Origin: Climacium dendroides
Taxonomy: Eukaryota > Streptophyta > Bryopsida > Hypnales > Climaciaceae
Direction: 5' to 3'
DNA length: 64,000 bases
Assembly: GCA_950106755.1 (NCBI GenBank)
Contig: OX467089.1
Location: 20,007,345 to 20,071,344, forward strand
Below the pieces are notes generated by a model. It was not told the DNA's origin. It saw nothing but the letters and a program-made list of their open reading frames with translations, and searched no databases. Positions 46,966 through 60,000 of this stretch are shown here, one piece after another (position 1 is the stretch's first letter; every line of letters begins with the position of its first letter). Both the position numbers and the translations under genes were made by a program.

Positions 46966-47134
46966 CATTACTAGAAAATTCAGATTTTTTGTTGATTTGG
47001 ACGTGTTGATCATCAACACTTTTTTGTTGATTTGCATAGAAATCTGTTGATTTGGACAAAAATCAACAAAAAAATATTGATGATCAACACGTCCAAATCA
47101 ACAAAAAATCTGAATTTTCTAGTATTTTCTAGTG
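46966..47134. mobile_element. CACTA-type MITE relative (169 bp)
   Basis: It begins CATTACTAGAAAATTCAG (one base off CACTACTAG) and ends CTGAATTTTCTAGTATTTTCTAGTG, where the right tip is partly duplicated. AAG flanks both ends (46963-46965 and 47135-47137). The arms carry TTGTTGATTTGGACGTGTTG in both orientations. It lies only 200 bp from the element at 46535-46762 and shares its termini. Confidence 0.83.
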
Positions 47135-47207
47135 AAGTGACAAATGAATAGTTCCATTTCCATTCAAAGATCAAAGAAGTCATAAACATTTAGCCAATTA
47201 AACCCTA

Positions 47208-48121
47208 AAAGACCAAACGGTATTTTTGGTAGCTCACTACGAATAGATTTTTTATTTTTTTCTTTGAAATTTTTACATAAAATTTGTCATAGAGTAGCTT
47301 TAAGGCACAACAATTTTCATAACTTTTGACTGCATGGTTAAAAAATTATTGTTTGATATGTAATTTTCAACAATCTAAGGGCAACTTGGGCAATCCAAAA
47401 AATTCTTTTAAAAAAATTCTTTTTAAGAAATAAAAATTTGAAATTGGTTTTCTAAAATTATATATGCATGGAAAGCTATGAATAATTCTATTTTGATTAA
47501 TGAGATGAAAGTTATGAGGAGTTTTAGTTTGCGGGTGATTGTAGATTCTTTATTCTAAAATAAATTGTGGAGTTCTTTATTTAACTCAATTTTCAATATT
47601 TTTTGCAAAAAATAAACTCATAAGATGTAGATTGTTTATTACAACATTACAACCATTGGGATTGGCATTTTTCAATACAATAGCTAAATTTTCAACAATT
47701 TAGTCTTTTGGATCATTCTATACTTCTTTTTATGCACTATTTTTTCCCTATATGTTGTACAATTCCAAACGATCTAAATTTTTTTCAAGCATGTAGACAA
47801 CTTGCCTTGAAGAATAAATCCAAACAAGCACAATCATTTTGGACATTTTTTTGTACAAATGTGGCATTGTGAAGTACGATTGCATAGTTTTTTGCAAGGC
47901 CCCCCAAAAGATTTTTGTCACTTCAACTACTAATATCTTGCAATGTACATTGTGGAAATTTTTGAAAATTTTACTTCATATTTTCAAACTAGTGTACTAC
48001 AAGATCCTATGGTCATATATGTTCAAAAATGTTTCTTTTAATAAAATGTGGTACTTGTACTAAAGATGATAGTTTTAGAACACATTTGATGAAAACATAC
48101 TCAAAAACCTTTAGGGGTTAA
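47208..48121. mobile_element. Larger TTAA-ended relative (about 0.9 kb)
   Basis: It starts TTAAACCCTAAAAGACC and ends CCTTTAGGGGTTAA, with TTAA at both borders. The right third (CTACAAGATCCTATGGTCAT, TTTCATTAAA-type words) follows the module of 25742-26335. No coding sequence above background. The borders are less certain than for the shorter copies. Confidence 0.55.
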
Positions 48122-48821
48122 TTGCAATAAGTTCAAATAAATATATGAACAAATGAATTGTTATTGTTATCCTATTCACTCGTTAAGGACAACTTGGTCA
48201 CACGATGAATAGTTGAAACTTTGTATAGGTAATTATGAAGTCACTTTTGAATGGATGTATTTGAAACATAAGATGTATACTTATGTAAGCTTTGTGATTT
48301 TTTATACTTTTTTTTGGATCAATTCTTGAGATAGAAAGTTACGGCCCTCCAAAAGGAACAAAAAGTAGTTGTCCATTTAAGAAAGAATTCACAATTTGAG
48401 AAAGATTGAATATGGTATATGTATAAATCAGATTGCAAAGTCTATAATTTTATATGGGTCTTCTATTTTGGGAAGAGAAGTTCTCCATAATGAGGCTTCT
48501 GTTGGATTTAACATTGAAATGATGTCAAAGACAATTTAGGCTACAAGATGGGAAAAAACATTTTTTCATCTAATTTTTTCTAGGTGAATTGCTTGAATAC
48601 ATTTTAAGTGAACAATATTGGAAACCCCCTTGTTATTTTACTATTGACTTTTAAAAAGAAGAGGATGCTTCATCTACAAATCACCTTTACAATGAATTTT
48701 GTAATTATAGATCTATCCTTTCCATTTGGAGGAATATATATAGTAGTGCAATAAAGTCATCCCAATACTAAAAATTGTTACAAACAACATTCTAAAGTTA
48801 AGGTTGGGATTTAAATGTACA

Positions 48822-48938
48822 CTATATGATGAGAAGAAAACTTTAGCCTTGAAGCCCCCCCAAGATATCTTAATTTAGGATATCTTTAGGATATCTTCAA
48901 GGGGCTTCAAGGCCAAAGTTTTCTTTTCATCATATATA
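48822..48938. repeat. 117-bp inverted repeat
   Basis: ATGAGAAGAAAACTTTAGCC and CTTGAAGCCCC at the left are complemented by GGGGCTTCAAGG and AAAGTTTTCTTTTCAT at the right. The centre carries two AGGATATCTT units. Confidence 0.85.
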
Positions 48939-51900
48939 ACATTTTCTAGCCCACAATAGAGTTTGGAGCAATTACTATGACATTGAAATGCTTGAAAGTT
49001 GTAAACCATGCAAATTTAGGATTAACTTCGTTCAGAGAATGAGATCATAAAAGTCAAAAGAAGAGCATGGTATAAGAATGATTAGATGTGAAATAAAGGT
49101 AACTACATCTAAATGTGTTCAAATAAGCAATTGAAAATTCATTTGTTTCAATAATTAAATTGCCTAATTTTTTGTTGAATCTTATTGGAAGTCAAAAGGA
49201 TATTCTTGGATTCTTTTCTTATTCATTTTTGAACATTGTGTGAATAAATTATGAATTTTCAAAGTGCTAAAAATAGATAGAATAAAAATTGCCCTTAAGC
49301 TCTCATGAATACAAGGATTGACATTTTAGGGAAGAATATGTATGGGTTGATTTTAGAGAAGGATTTTCTAATGAAGTATAAAAGATTCTTCAATGTAGTA
49401 AATGATTTGATTTATATTAAGTCATAAAAGTTGATGCTATAGCTCACTTTTGTTATTTGAAATTTTGAATGCCTAAATGACTCCAAAATTAAATTATTTT
49501 GGTCCAAATGCATAGAATCATACATTTACAACAATTAATATGATAATCAATATCATAATTGAAGAGAAATTTATGGATTTATACATTGTCAAAATGGTAC
49601 TCACTTGTACTTCTCTCTAAATTTGAAGCGCTCATAGTTCATTTTATATTAATTTGGTGATTTTTACATAGTCAAAGTGGTAATGAAACTAGAGAAAATT
49701 GTTCAAATGGCATTGAACAATTTGATCGTTCAATACCATTTGGAAGTTTGGGTAGGTTTCTACAAAGTCAATTTTGAATGGATCTTTCTAAAACTTTAAG
49801 ATAAGGTGTGCACATGTACCAATTTGTCAAGAAATAATAATTTAAAAAAAATCAAGTGCTTGGATTAAAAGTTATACTGCCTAAAGTTTTTGAACAAGGT
49901 AGGTAGCTTTGGGCAATATAGGGGGCAATATAGGCAAAATTCCTCTTCTACCTTTGAAATTTGGAAGAGATGTAAGTAACATAATATAGGAAAAAATTAT
50001 CAAAGAAAATCTAATATGTAATGCATAAACTTCACTCTAGGAGTCTAAAAGGAGTTAAAATTTGTTGACCCTATTAGATAGGGTTAGAAAAACAAATCTT
50101 CAAACTTCAAACTTCAAACACTATAATCTTTCAATCCACAAAGGCAAAGTTTTTAAGATTTGTTGCACTCAATCGGTCATATCTATAGTAGTCTGTTATA
50201 AGTTTTTAGAATTGGACTTTCTTTTAAATTTTTTTTATTCATTTTTTTTATTACTACCCTAAAGACTAGTAGTTTTTGACAATTTATCCTCCAAATGCGC
50301 ATTGGTCTTTTAGAGGTTAAAATAAAAATATTTTTAATATATTTTTAATTCCCAAATGACTTGATAGGTTTTATTGAACATTCAGGAATTTGCATGATGT
50401 CTTTCTCAAGTGCATTAGAGCTCAAAAATGTTAGTATTATCAATTTGAGACTTGCGTAGGTTAATTAAATGTCAATTTATCAATTCATATTTTTACTATA
50501 TGTTGGACTTACTAGAGGAATTTTCACCAACTAACAATGGGATAATATTATCCCTACCGGAAGAAAAGTGTTGTAGGACTTTGGATGAACGAATTCCTAA
50601 TTCATGCTAGTCCAATTGAGATTGAAGTTAAGCTTCTTTCTCTTTTTCTATTTGGAGTTGATAGATGGGACCATCCACAGTTATTCAATTTTTTTTTTAA
50701 TTATATGTGGTAGGTTTTATATCCTTAGTTTGAATAATATGTAAAAAACTCAAAAAGAGCTTGACTAGGCCCATTCAATTCTTAGTGCACAATAGGGATG
50801 TCGAGTAAATTTTTTGCACAAGTCAATCAATCTATAACAAAGAAAGTTAAAGTAGGGAGCTTGCATTTCCTAAATTTTTTGAAGAAATGCATGTGAAAGG
50901 ATATTAAAAGATAACCAAGTGTCTTTCCTCTATCTTGTTGAAGAATCTTGAATGATCAACTTGAATATAATAGAATTATTTTAAATAGTTATAATAAATA
51001 ATTGAAATCCCTTCAAGTTTTTTAATGTAGAGTATTCTTTCTTCTATCCCTTGATATACTACATGATTTTGCTTGAAGCATCCTTAGTGACTATCAATTA
51101 CAAGAAGGTGCACATTTAATGACATTCATCATCCATGTAATGGATGGAAGAGTGCTTTGGGATTAAGATTCAATGGATATCTCTAATTTCATCTAAATTT
51201 TTCTTTTGTTTTTCTAGTGTAAAATAATTAACTAGTGCCAATATTAGGTAAGATTTTCTCAAAAAATTGCCAAGAATATAATATATGCATCATTCCATTG
51301 TCTATTATTTAGGATAAATAAAAAAATCTATTTTTAAGTTTGTTAAGTTTGACTAAATTACTAAAAACATGTCTTCTTATTGCCAATTTTTTCATCCATT
51401 TATCTAGAGTGATTTTTCATCAAATTTTCTGCCTTCCATCTAATTTCAACTACAATATAATATCATTGACAGCCATTACACTAGCCACTCTACCTCTACT
51501 AGTGATTTTTATTTTTATTTTTATTTTAGAGAGGTAGCTACACTAAATAGGGGTTTTAAGGGGACCCATACTAATTAATCGACATTATACAATATACAAA
51601 TATCTCCCTTTTCTGTACATCAATAATTATTAAAGTGTTCGGGGGTTGTACATCATATTTCAAACATCTACAGTTTTCAAAATAAGTCCCTTTGGTTTTT
51701 TGGTCCCTTTGATACCCCTATTCAGTGTAGCTATTTCTAATACTCATGTAATATTTGGATGAATGATATGTGGTGATATCCATTTGAAAATTAGGTTATA
51801 CCTCAGTAAAATTTATTTATTATTTATTTATCTTTAGACACAAATGTGTTGAAAAACACATTGTGAAGTTTTTTTTGTCAAATAGAGAGCTGATTTCACG

Positions 51901-52105
51901 CTAGCTAAACAACCTATCACTACTAAGTATTGAAGCTGCAACCATATTATTCAATTTGGGTACCTTTCCACCATCATTTGATAGTTTAGGGTCATCTTGC
52001 ACCTTTTTGTCTATTAGTTTGGAAATAATATGGAGTACCACATGATTTTGGCTATTTTATTATCCCCCTACCTATACCTTAAGTTTGGTTGTTTATTTTT
52101 ATTTG
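48939..52105. other. AT-rich intergenic DNA, no gene recognised
   Basis: More than 3 kb with only short AT-rich open frames (for example 50062-50262 and 51340-51537 plus). A TTAA-family right-end-like phrase (GGTCTTTTAGAGGTTAA) is at about 50300. A small TTTTTA run lies near 51510. Confidence 0.45.
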
Positions 52106-52129
52106 TTTGTTTATTTGTCACATTCAGAT

Positions 52130-52330
52130 CTTTTGGACTATGCGTCCCCTGGGCACATTCTTGGTACTGTTGGAAAGCCCTCGGCGAGGAGGGATGCACC
52201 GGCTTGGTTTTGTGGCATTCGGATGTACAGTGTGAAAGTTATTGAATTTTGAAGTGTTTATGAACTAAAAAATTAGAAAATTACTATTACTTTTGTTTTG
52301 ACTATGACAACAGCACAGGGCACACTAGTT
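52130..52330. repeat. Third copy of the 150-bp GC-rich unit
   Basis: It contains CTTGGTACTGTTGGAAAGCC, GGCGAGGAGGGATGCACCGG and GTGTGAAAGTTATTGAATTT in the same order as 20549-20700, then the shared GCACAGGGCACACTAG-type tail. Confidence 0.75.
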
Positions 52331-52363
52331 TCCTTTTAGAAAATACATTAGGAAAGTATCTCC

Positions 52364-52559
52364 CAATTGCAACAATATTGTTTCAATGCTTGAACAGTAG
52401 AGTATTAAAGACATATGTTTTTAGTACTGCAACAATGCAATTTCAATGGATAGAGTACACCCTCCATTGAAGTTGTATTGTTGCAATACTGAAAACAGTG
52501 TGTTTTTAGTACTCTACTGTTCAAGCATTGAAACAGTATTGCAACAATGTGTTGCAGTG
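52364..52559. mobile_element. Inverted-repeat MITE-like element (about 196 bp)
   Basis: AATGCTTGAACAGTAGAGTA at the left is the exact reverse of TACTCTACTGTTCAAGCATT at the right. Arms extend outward through TTGCAACAATATTGTTTC/GAAACAGTATTGCAA and inward past TTTTTAGTACT. The unpaired centre is short. No clear target duplication. Confidence 0.8.
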
Positions 52560-54030
52560 GGGGCTTTTTGCCGATGTAGGCTTTTGGGTTTCTGTGTATC
52601 AAATTGGATGACATTCGTGGAAAATCAGACGAACTGTTTGTCCTGACTTCATTCATTCACACCGGCCCCAGCCTACTGTCCCTGGTTGGCTGGCTCCAGA
52701 AATACCGACAGTCACAGCCACTCCGGAGGAGGAACCGACGGATGCATCGACAAACCGCTGAAGACGGTGACCACTCAAAGATTCCTGGGCCAGAGAACCT
52801 GCCGCAGCCTTGCAGCAAGTTGAAAAAGGGTCCGGAGTAGTACCGGTACCCTGGTACTTCAGGTATCTGAAGCCTACCCTTGAGCTCCGCCAGTGAACAG
52901 CACGCCTGCAACAGTAACACCCTCTGCTCCCCCAGTCCAGCCCAAATGCTGGACCTCACAGGCGGGATCCCACAATGCAATTATAGCAAAGGGTTGGACA
53001 GCACCAGTGTCGCGCAGGTTCGGCTACAGTATACTCACCAAGTCGTCTCCCTCTCGGCTGAAAGAGCCAACCAACATCTTCTCCGACCGGATTCTTCTGC
53101 ACGTTTTCGGCGACTGCAGCGGGACGGGGCTTCACCAGGAGACTGTCTGGCCGGAAAGGCTTTGCCGGGCGACTTCAACTGACGGAAGGGAGATCGATCG
53201 GTGAATGTGATTGCTCATCACTTACTGCAAGCGGATGCTGGTGTTGTCACTGTTGCCGTTGTCGTTGGTGTGGATGTTTGTTGGTGATGGTGAGTTTGTC
53301 GATTCCAGTTCCCTTTCGTTCCTTATCCCTTCCAATCTCTAGCCTTCTGAAGGCTGGAGCTCAGATGGGTATGATTTGTCGGTCGGACACAGGGCGATTA
53401 TATTAATCTCTGGTCCCGGATTCCTGTTCCGACTGCTAAAGCATCCGGGGTACCCCTTTCGAGAAACAAGGATAATCTCGGTGTAGGAGATTAGAGAACT
53501 GGTGGTAGTTTGGACTGGTCACTTATTGGGGTAGGGAAACTTTTTTCGTTAGTCACCAACTAGTTGCAGCATTGGTGCATCTGTGAGCTTTCGTGGTTTG
53601 CTTGCATGTGGTATGACTGGAATATGTGAATGAAGTATTCATTATATGGTTCTAGTAGAAGGTATCGTTCGGTTCTAGCAGGAATCCGTTAGAAATCCTG
53701 TTAGAAATACAAGGGTTGTGGCGTTTGTGGAGATCTAGTTACAGAGATAACCCGACTTCCTTCCATCTTGACTAGCAGAAACTGGTAACTGCGGACCCTG
53801 TGTGATTCTCGAATTCTGTGCCGGGAATGAATCCACTGGCTAAGCACTACTGGCGTAGACAAGAATGAGTGTGCTTGAGGTCTAACTCCAGGTTCTGGGG
53901 TTCTCAGATTCCAGCTATGGCATGTAAGGAGCAGGCTATGAGTTCAGGAGGCTTTGGTTTTCGGATTCTCCGACTATTAGGAGAACTTGGCTGTTGAAAC
54001 TAGTTCCTGAAGAGGTATATTTGGCAAGAA
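52560..54030 (+). promoter_or_regulatory. 5' flank of the receptor kinase gene
   Basis: Base composition rises from about 52560 and stays near that of genic DNA up to the start codon. Open frames on both strands (52657-52980 minus, 52880-53182 plus) overlap and lack any known domain. The segment probably holds the promoter and the 5' UTR, perhaps with a 5' UTR intron. No specific elements could be assigned. Confidence 0.45.
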
Positions 54031-57000
54031 ATGGTGGACATGGGGGTGAACAGAAGGAATGAAGTGAGTAGGTATTTGCTGCTAGTGGCGGTGTTGGCTC
54101 TAGTTGCAGAGCTTTCCCATTCGTGCGTGGCGCAGAGTCTCAACGATGCCTCGGCTTACTTGGATAATGTTGAGAGTGAAGTGATGCGAGTTGCTGCAAA
54201 AGCCAGTGAAAATTTTGTCAACACTTGTGGTATGTTTCTCGTACTTTGGAAACGTGTCTTTTGTGTTGTGAATCATGTGCATCCATGTAGGAGCAGGTTT
54301 AGGTCAGTGTTTTGGGTGTGGGGATACTGCCTACAACTAAGGATCAGTAAGTGACAGAAAAATTTGGAAGGATGGCAACTTACTGGTTGTACTGGAACTT
54401 TTTGTAGTTTGGATTGCCTTATAATTTAACTTTAGTGGTTTAGGTCATTGCTTATGAAGTGTCTGTGTCAACTGTCAAGTGTTACCCCTAAGTGCCGAAG
54501 CTGAAAATACAAACTGTCTGGAAGCTGATAGTCAATTAGAGTTGAGCCTCCAAATTATATCTCTAATTCTCTATCATTCAAATTTTAAAAATGTCGAATC
54601 TGCTTTCATCTTTCTATTTAGATATATTATTCTTAAAGGTTACTGAACGGTTATTGTTCAACTTCTATAGACATGGAAGCCACTCTTTGACCAGCAAGGG
54701 GTTAAATCATTTTCTATTGATATATTTCGTTACCTTCCTTGAAGCTTCATGAAGATATCTAACTCCAATAGTCAATAGATATAGAAGCAGCCATTTGGGG
54801 TTAAATGAGTGGGATGCTCGATCATTGCAAAACCATTTGAAGCGTTTTTAGTGTTTTTTTGAACTTGCTATTGACTAGTTACGTAAGAATCAACGCCATT
54901 AAAATATCATTGTGGCAATTGCAGATTTGGTAGAATCGTGTGGAGGGGCATGCTCACGACAGTCATGCCAACCTTTGGAAGGGGACATTCAGCTGTTAAC
55001 GTGCAAAAATGTTGCCCTAAATCCTACGTGCAGTGATGCAAATGGCAAAATGGGATGCTCACAGCTGCGAGTCATGCTTTCTAGGAGTTTTGTCAGGTCT
55101 TGATTCCTGTTTGCTTCAGTGGCTACTACCACATCCACAATATAGGAAGCTCTACATTTGGAACAATTGAAGTATGTTTTGAATTTTTTTAAATTTTAAT
55201 AGATTTAGCTTGGACAATTGGGTGTTAACCAAGTCCACACAACAACAATCCATTCTCTTGGGTTCGCTAATTGGTGGCTGCTAACTCTTCACGTTCAATA
55301 TTGTTGCAACTAAGGAGGCTATTCGCATAAGTTAGATCGATGTTATGAGTGTTTTAAGTTTTTAGTTTGATGGCCTGACTTGGAGTCTTGTTGTTGCAGG
55401 CTTCCTACGACACCTGATATTACTGTGACAAGTGCAGACAACTACGCAATTTGTAGTCAAAGGATGCTGGATCCCCTGTTTTTGAACATTTCCAAGGTTC
55501 ACAACAGCGCAATCAATCTCACTTCATGGTTCTACCTTGGATCAGTGGAGGGGGTGCAACGTTCCTTTCCTGGTCGAGTAAGCTTTGAACTTGAATGAGT
55601 TCATCCCAGCATTTGTGTGTCATGTTTCCCTACTGCAGGGTTTTAGGGATACTTCTAAAATTTTAGAGTCATTAGAGAATATCCTGTTCTCATGGATGTG
55701 GCAATGAGAAGAACTCATTTGCACTGAAAATTAAGATACTACTGTCATATTGAATGCCAATTTTGTTTTATGGACACAATTTAGAGTGCCCAAATTGTGA
55801 CACTCATTTGCTCAGAGGTCTGGAAACTCGAACTGGTATAGATTTAGGTTCCAATGCGCCAGCCGTGGAAAGCGCCAAATCTGCCAATGTTAAGAATTCC
55901 TGTCAATATTATGAAATTGATGCCCATCGATTCGAGTGTGATTTTAAACAACTTCAACGTGCATCATGATGCAGGATGTATCACCCACAAAATGTACTTT
56001 CGAACCAAGGAAGCGTCCCTGGTGAGTCGACTATACCTCTGGAACTCTTTGTAAAGAAACAATGACAATGAATTAGTAGGGCTTGTTCAGTTGTTCTTGA
56101 ACATTGTTCCTCTTGTGTGGTAAACTACAGATGGTCAAAACCCCATCCCAGGTCACTTGCATCTTAGTTAAGTAATGATGTTATATTGAATTCTACGGTA
56201 ATTTGAGTTTGTGAAATCCGAGAATCTGTAAATTTATGTAAACGCCCTTCCAGGTATATGGGTGCAACAGCTGTGCGGAAGGACCTAGTCATTCTGCTAG
56301 ATGGCGGAAACTCAATGGGCGATGCATTACCTGGTGACATCTTTATTAATCCAAATGATTTCACCAAGTTCGCGGCGTCTGTCAACATGATCAAGGAGCT
56401 TCTAGACACCCTAAACTACGGTGACCGTGTGTCCGTCGTCCTTTACTCAAGTTCCACCTCAGCCTCTTTAGTGATGAATGTAAGTCCACTGCAGAGCTGA
56501 TATATTTTAGCACGCGGGTTATTATTTTTTTTCTTTCCTGCACTGTCATTTTAAACAGTACAAAAAGTACATGGGCTATTATAGAAGCGACACTGATCTA
56601 ATTGCAACAAAATGAGCAGACTGCTTTGAATTCATTGTAGGACACCAGTCTTGGACTGTCCAAGATCTGTTGTTGTGGGAGTGCTTTGATAGTAAAAGAT
56701 ACTGGGCAGTTCAAGAGTGGCATTGTACAATGATACATTTGCATGATTTTGGTCGGATTGATTTAGTGTGGCTTTTGCAGTAACAGTAAGAGTAACGAGA
56801 TGATTATTAGAGGGTGAATTACTGGCTCTGGAATGAAAGAGAGGAGGTCATGAATTGACAATTTACATCCACAGTGTATGTGAAGTCGTTTGAGTTGGTC
56901 GCTACTTAGAAAGCAAGCCATATGGTACAATGTGCTACCAACGAACAGGGTATTAAACAGAGAATGCAGACACTAGTAAGACCTTGCCCACCATTAACTT

Positions 57001-60000
57001 CACCTTCAGTTTAATCTCCACAATCTATTGAAAAATTTTTACTTATGGATTTGTAGCATGATTTTCACTGGGAGTGGTGATGGGTGCAGATGATGTCCAC
57101 AGGAAACTCCACCGACATACAACCTTTGAAAACGGCACTTAATGCATTATTGGTGGATTCCAATCCAGGGACCTCCAATTTGCTGGCAGGTATTCAGAAG
57201 GCCAATGCCACTTTTTTATCCCCTGCGGACCCGGCCGTCCTCAAAATCATGGTGCTCATTACAGACGGCCAGTTTGCAGACAACACTACCCTGCCTCCCT
57301 TACTCCCATTCCTCGCCAGCTTTCGCTCCCAACAGGTCAGTGAACTCCACCTTTGATTGTCCTTCATTTTCCATCTTCAACAGTTTTTTTTCTCACAACA
57401 ATATGCCCATTTCGATTATCGCCTCTATTCTCACTATAATTCTCGTAAATATAAATTTGATCAGTTTTTAATCCTATAGTTTCAACAACCGATCGTTTGT
57501 TTATTGATACATCCATTTTGACATTTTATTTTCATCAGTTTACAACATAAGCTTCAGAGTTCGACGACTGTAGATTTCAACCTAGCTCTAGCCATTTTCT
57601 ACGAGGAACGCTTTGACTTCCTTAATAATGTTATTTCAATCGTTTATGTATTAATGCATTTTCATAAATTGATAATATAATCATCGGTTCATACCACACT
57701 AACCATCTAAGTATCCCTACTTCAGGTCCTCACCCTGCTCTATAGTTTCGACCGGACAGACACCGCAAAGACTGTCTTGTCCCAACTCGCATGCACCGTG
57801 AACGGGACTTACGAGCGCATCCTAAAGACCGTGATGAACCCACTGTGGACGATGCGATCCTACTTCGGGACCATCGCGTTCTGGCGCCTGCAGGCGGTGA
57901 ACTTCACACCGTACTGGAGCAAGCCGTACGTGGACAGCGGGAGCTCGGCGGAGGTTATTACGGTGGCGTACCCCGTGTTTGCGCCGGACAATTACACTCT
58001 TGTTGGGGTGGTGGGCTCGGATGTGATCATGTCGGAGCTCGGATCTATTGCGAACACCGACTTCTCGGCGGCGCTGAGCGGAAGGGCGAGCGATCAGTCC
58101 TACCCTGTCACGTTTGTGCCGCTGCCTTGTAATGTAAGTGCTCAGATCAGTCTAGGTAGACCTGCAGTCAATTTTCATCTCTGGTCCTTCCGTCTGTTTC
58201 TGCAGTCGAATTCCATCTCTGGTTGGTTAGATTGCCAATTCTTCTTTCGTATCTGAATACAGGCATGTGTCGCTGCTGTTCAATTGCCTTCCGAAATGGG
58301 CTACTTGTGCATGATTTAGTCCTCAGAACATTAAAAACATTGTGACAAGTCAGAGTTACTCCTCGATATAAAACACGACGCCAATTCTAGTCGCATTAAA
58401 ATTGGCAGGGTTTACATGCATCAGACATTGCCTCAAACGGTGCTACAGTTGCCAAGGTTGCCACAATCTTGGTTTATGATTCCTTTAAGAGGCCTCCTTC
58501 TTTTACTTTTGGTTTGGGGAACTTGGATAGACCTGAGTTTACAATTTAGGCTTGGAGTAAGAGAGACTGAGACCTTCAAGAGAGATTGAGAGAGGCTTTG
58601 TAGAAGAGAAATGGTTTGTCGTCAGTTTTTTTTATCGTGCGCTTCGAATATAAGGAAGGAGGGGCATTCTTGAGGGAATTGCTTTAAATGATGTTACTAT
58701 TGACAGTTTAAGTCAACCAGATTTTCTAAATACCTCTGGGGGAGATCTTTTCTACTAGTGCAGGTGAAGGGATTTGATGACCATGCGTGATCTGAAACGT
58801 AAATCTATTCCAGGCCTAGTTTTTGGAGCTTTGGGTAAACGAATGTCCCAATTTGTGACGCCCCTGAGAATTGAACGAAATTGACAGTACCTGTGGATGA
58901 TGCGCAGGTGCAATTATCAACGAACAACACATGTCCCACCATATCAGCCCCAGTGAATCCCCTCTGCGCCGCCAACGACACCAGCAACCTTTCCTTCGCG
59001 GACCGCGTGTGCGACTGTCCTCCCCAGTGCAAAGCTCCCCAGGAGAAGCGTTCAGTCTCCTCCGCTGTGATCGGGGCAGCAGCTGGAGGAGGCGCGCTCG
59101 CCCTGCTAATCGTGGCGATTTCCCTGACCGTCTATTGGTGCAGGCGTCGGGCCCGAATCCGGAAAATCGAAAACCAAGGCTCCGGGTACGCGCCCAGTAT
59201 TATTATTAGCCCCCAAAAGGACTCCATCTCCAAGCCTGCCACCATGTCGATCAAGGGGATGTGCTTTGGACAGAGCTCGGAGGATTCTGAGGACGTCGCC
59301 ATGCCGAACTCGACTTACACGTCCTCGTCTTCTGCGCGGTATGAGCTTCTGAGCACTTGTATGTGTGTTTTGGAAACCTTATTTTATTACCGGAGTTTTG
59401 TTAAGAGAAGTAGTAGCACGGCGAGCCACAAGAGTGGCGAGGAACTTTACTTCCATAACGAAGCTCTACTTCCACGTTACCGGACTACGTAACCCGAATG
59501 GTGGGATCGTGTTGAATCATGTTAATCAAGGGTCTAAAATGAAGGACACCATAGCATTAGAAAAGAAGGACAACGTTATGAGAGATAACCATGCTCTCCA
59601 TTGAGGTTTTGAATACAACAATGCCTTGCACCGACCAAGTAGCTAGCACCAATCACTAGTAGCTAGCCGGTGCTTGTAAGGCCTGTTAACTTCTCATTTC
59701 CTTGCATTTATTGTAAGCCAAAATTAATCCTAAAGATCATGAGTACTTGCAAGCTAACCAATGGCAAAAAAGAGTTTTCAGTCAGCCTCTACAGACAGGG
59801 TTAATTAGTATTAACAATCTAATTTTAGAAAGCAAACAAATAAAACTGTCCAGGAATTTGATGCGCCGCGATTTGAATTTTCACAATTCTGATAGTGTAA
59901 CGTGATCTGCCTGCGCAGAAGGCAAAAAAGCAACAAAGCTCCCGCTTGGCCCACGGGCAGCAAGTCCCTCAGCCGCGACGTCATCTCTTTCACCATGTCC

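Noticed and set aside
52657..53182. Open frames upstream of the receptor kinase as extra N-terminal exons
   Set aside because: The Met at 54031 is followed at once by a good signal peptide. The upstream frames lack a domain and there is no phase-compatible junction to exon 1.
55754..55969. Open frame inside intron 3 of the receptor kinase as an additional exon
   Set aside because: Splicing exon 3 directly to 55975 keeps phase 0 and gives the FPGR...FEPRKRPW spacing seen in alpha2delta proteins. Including this piece in phase brings an early stop.
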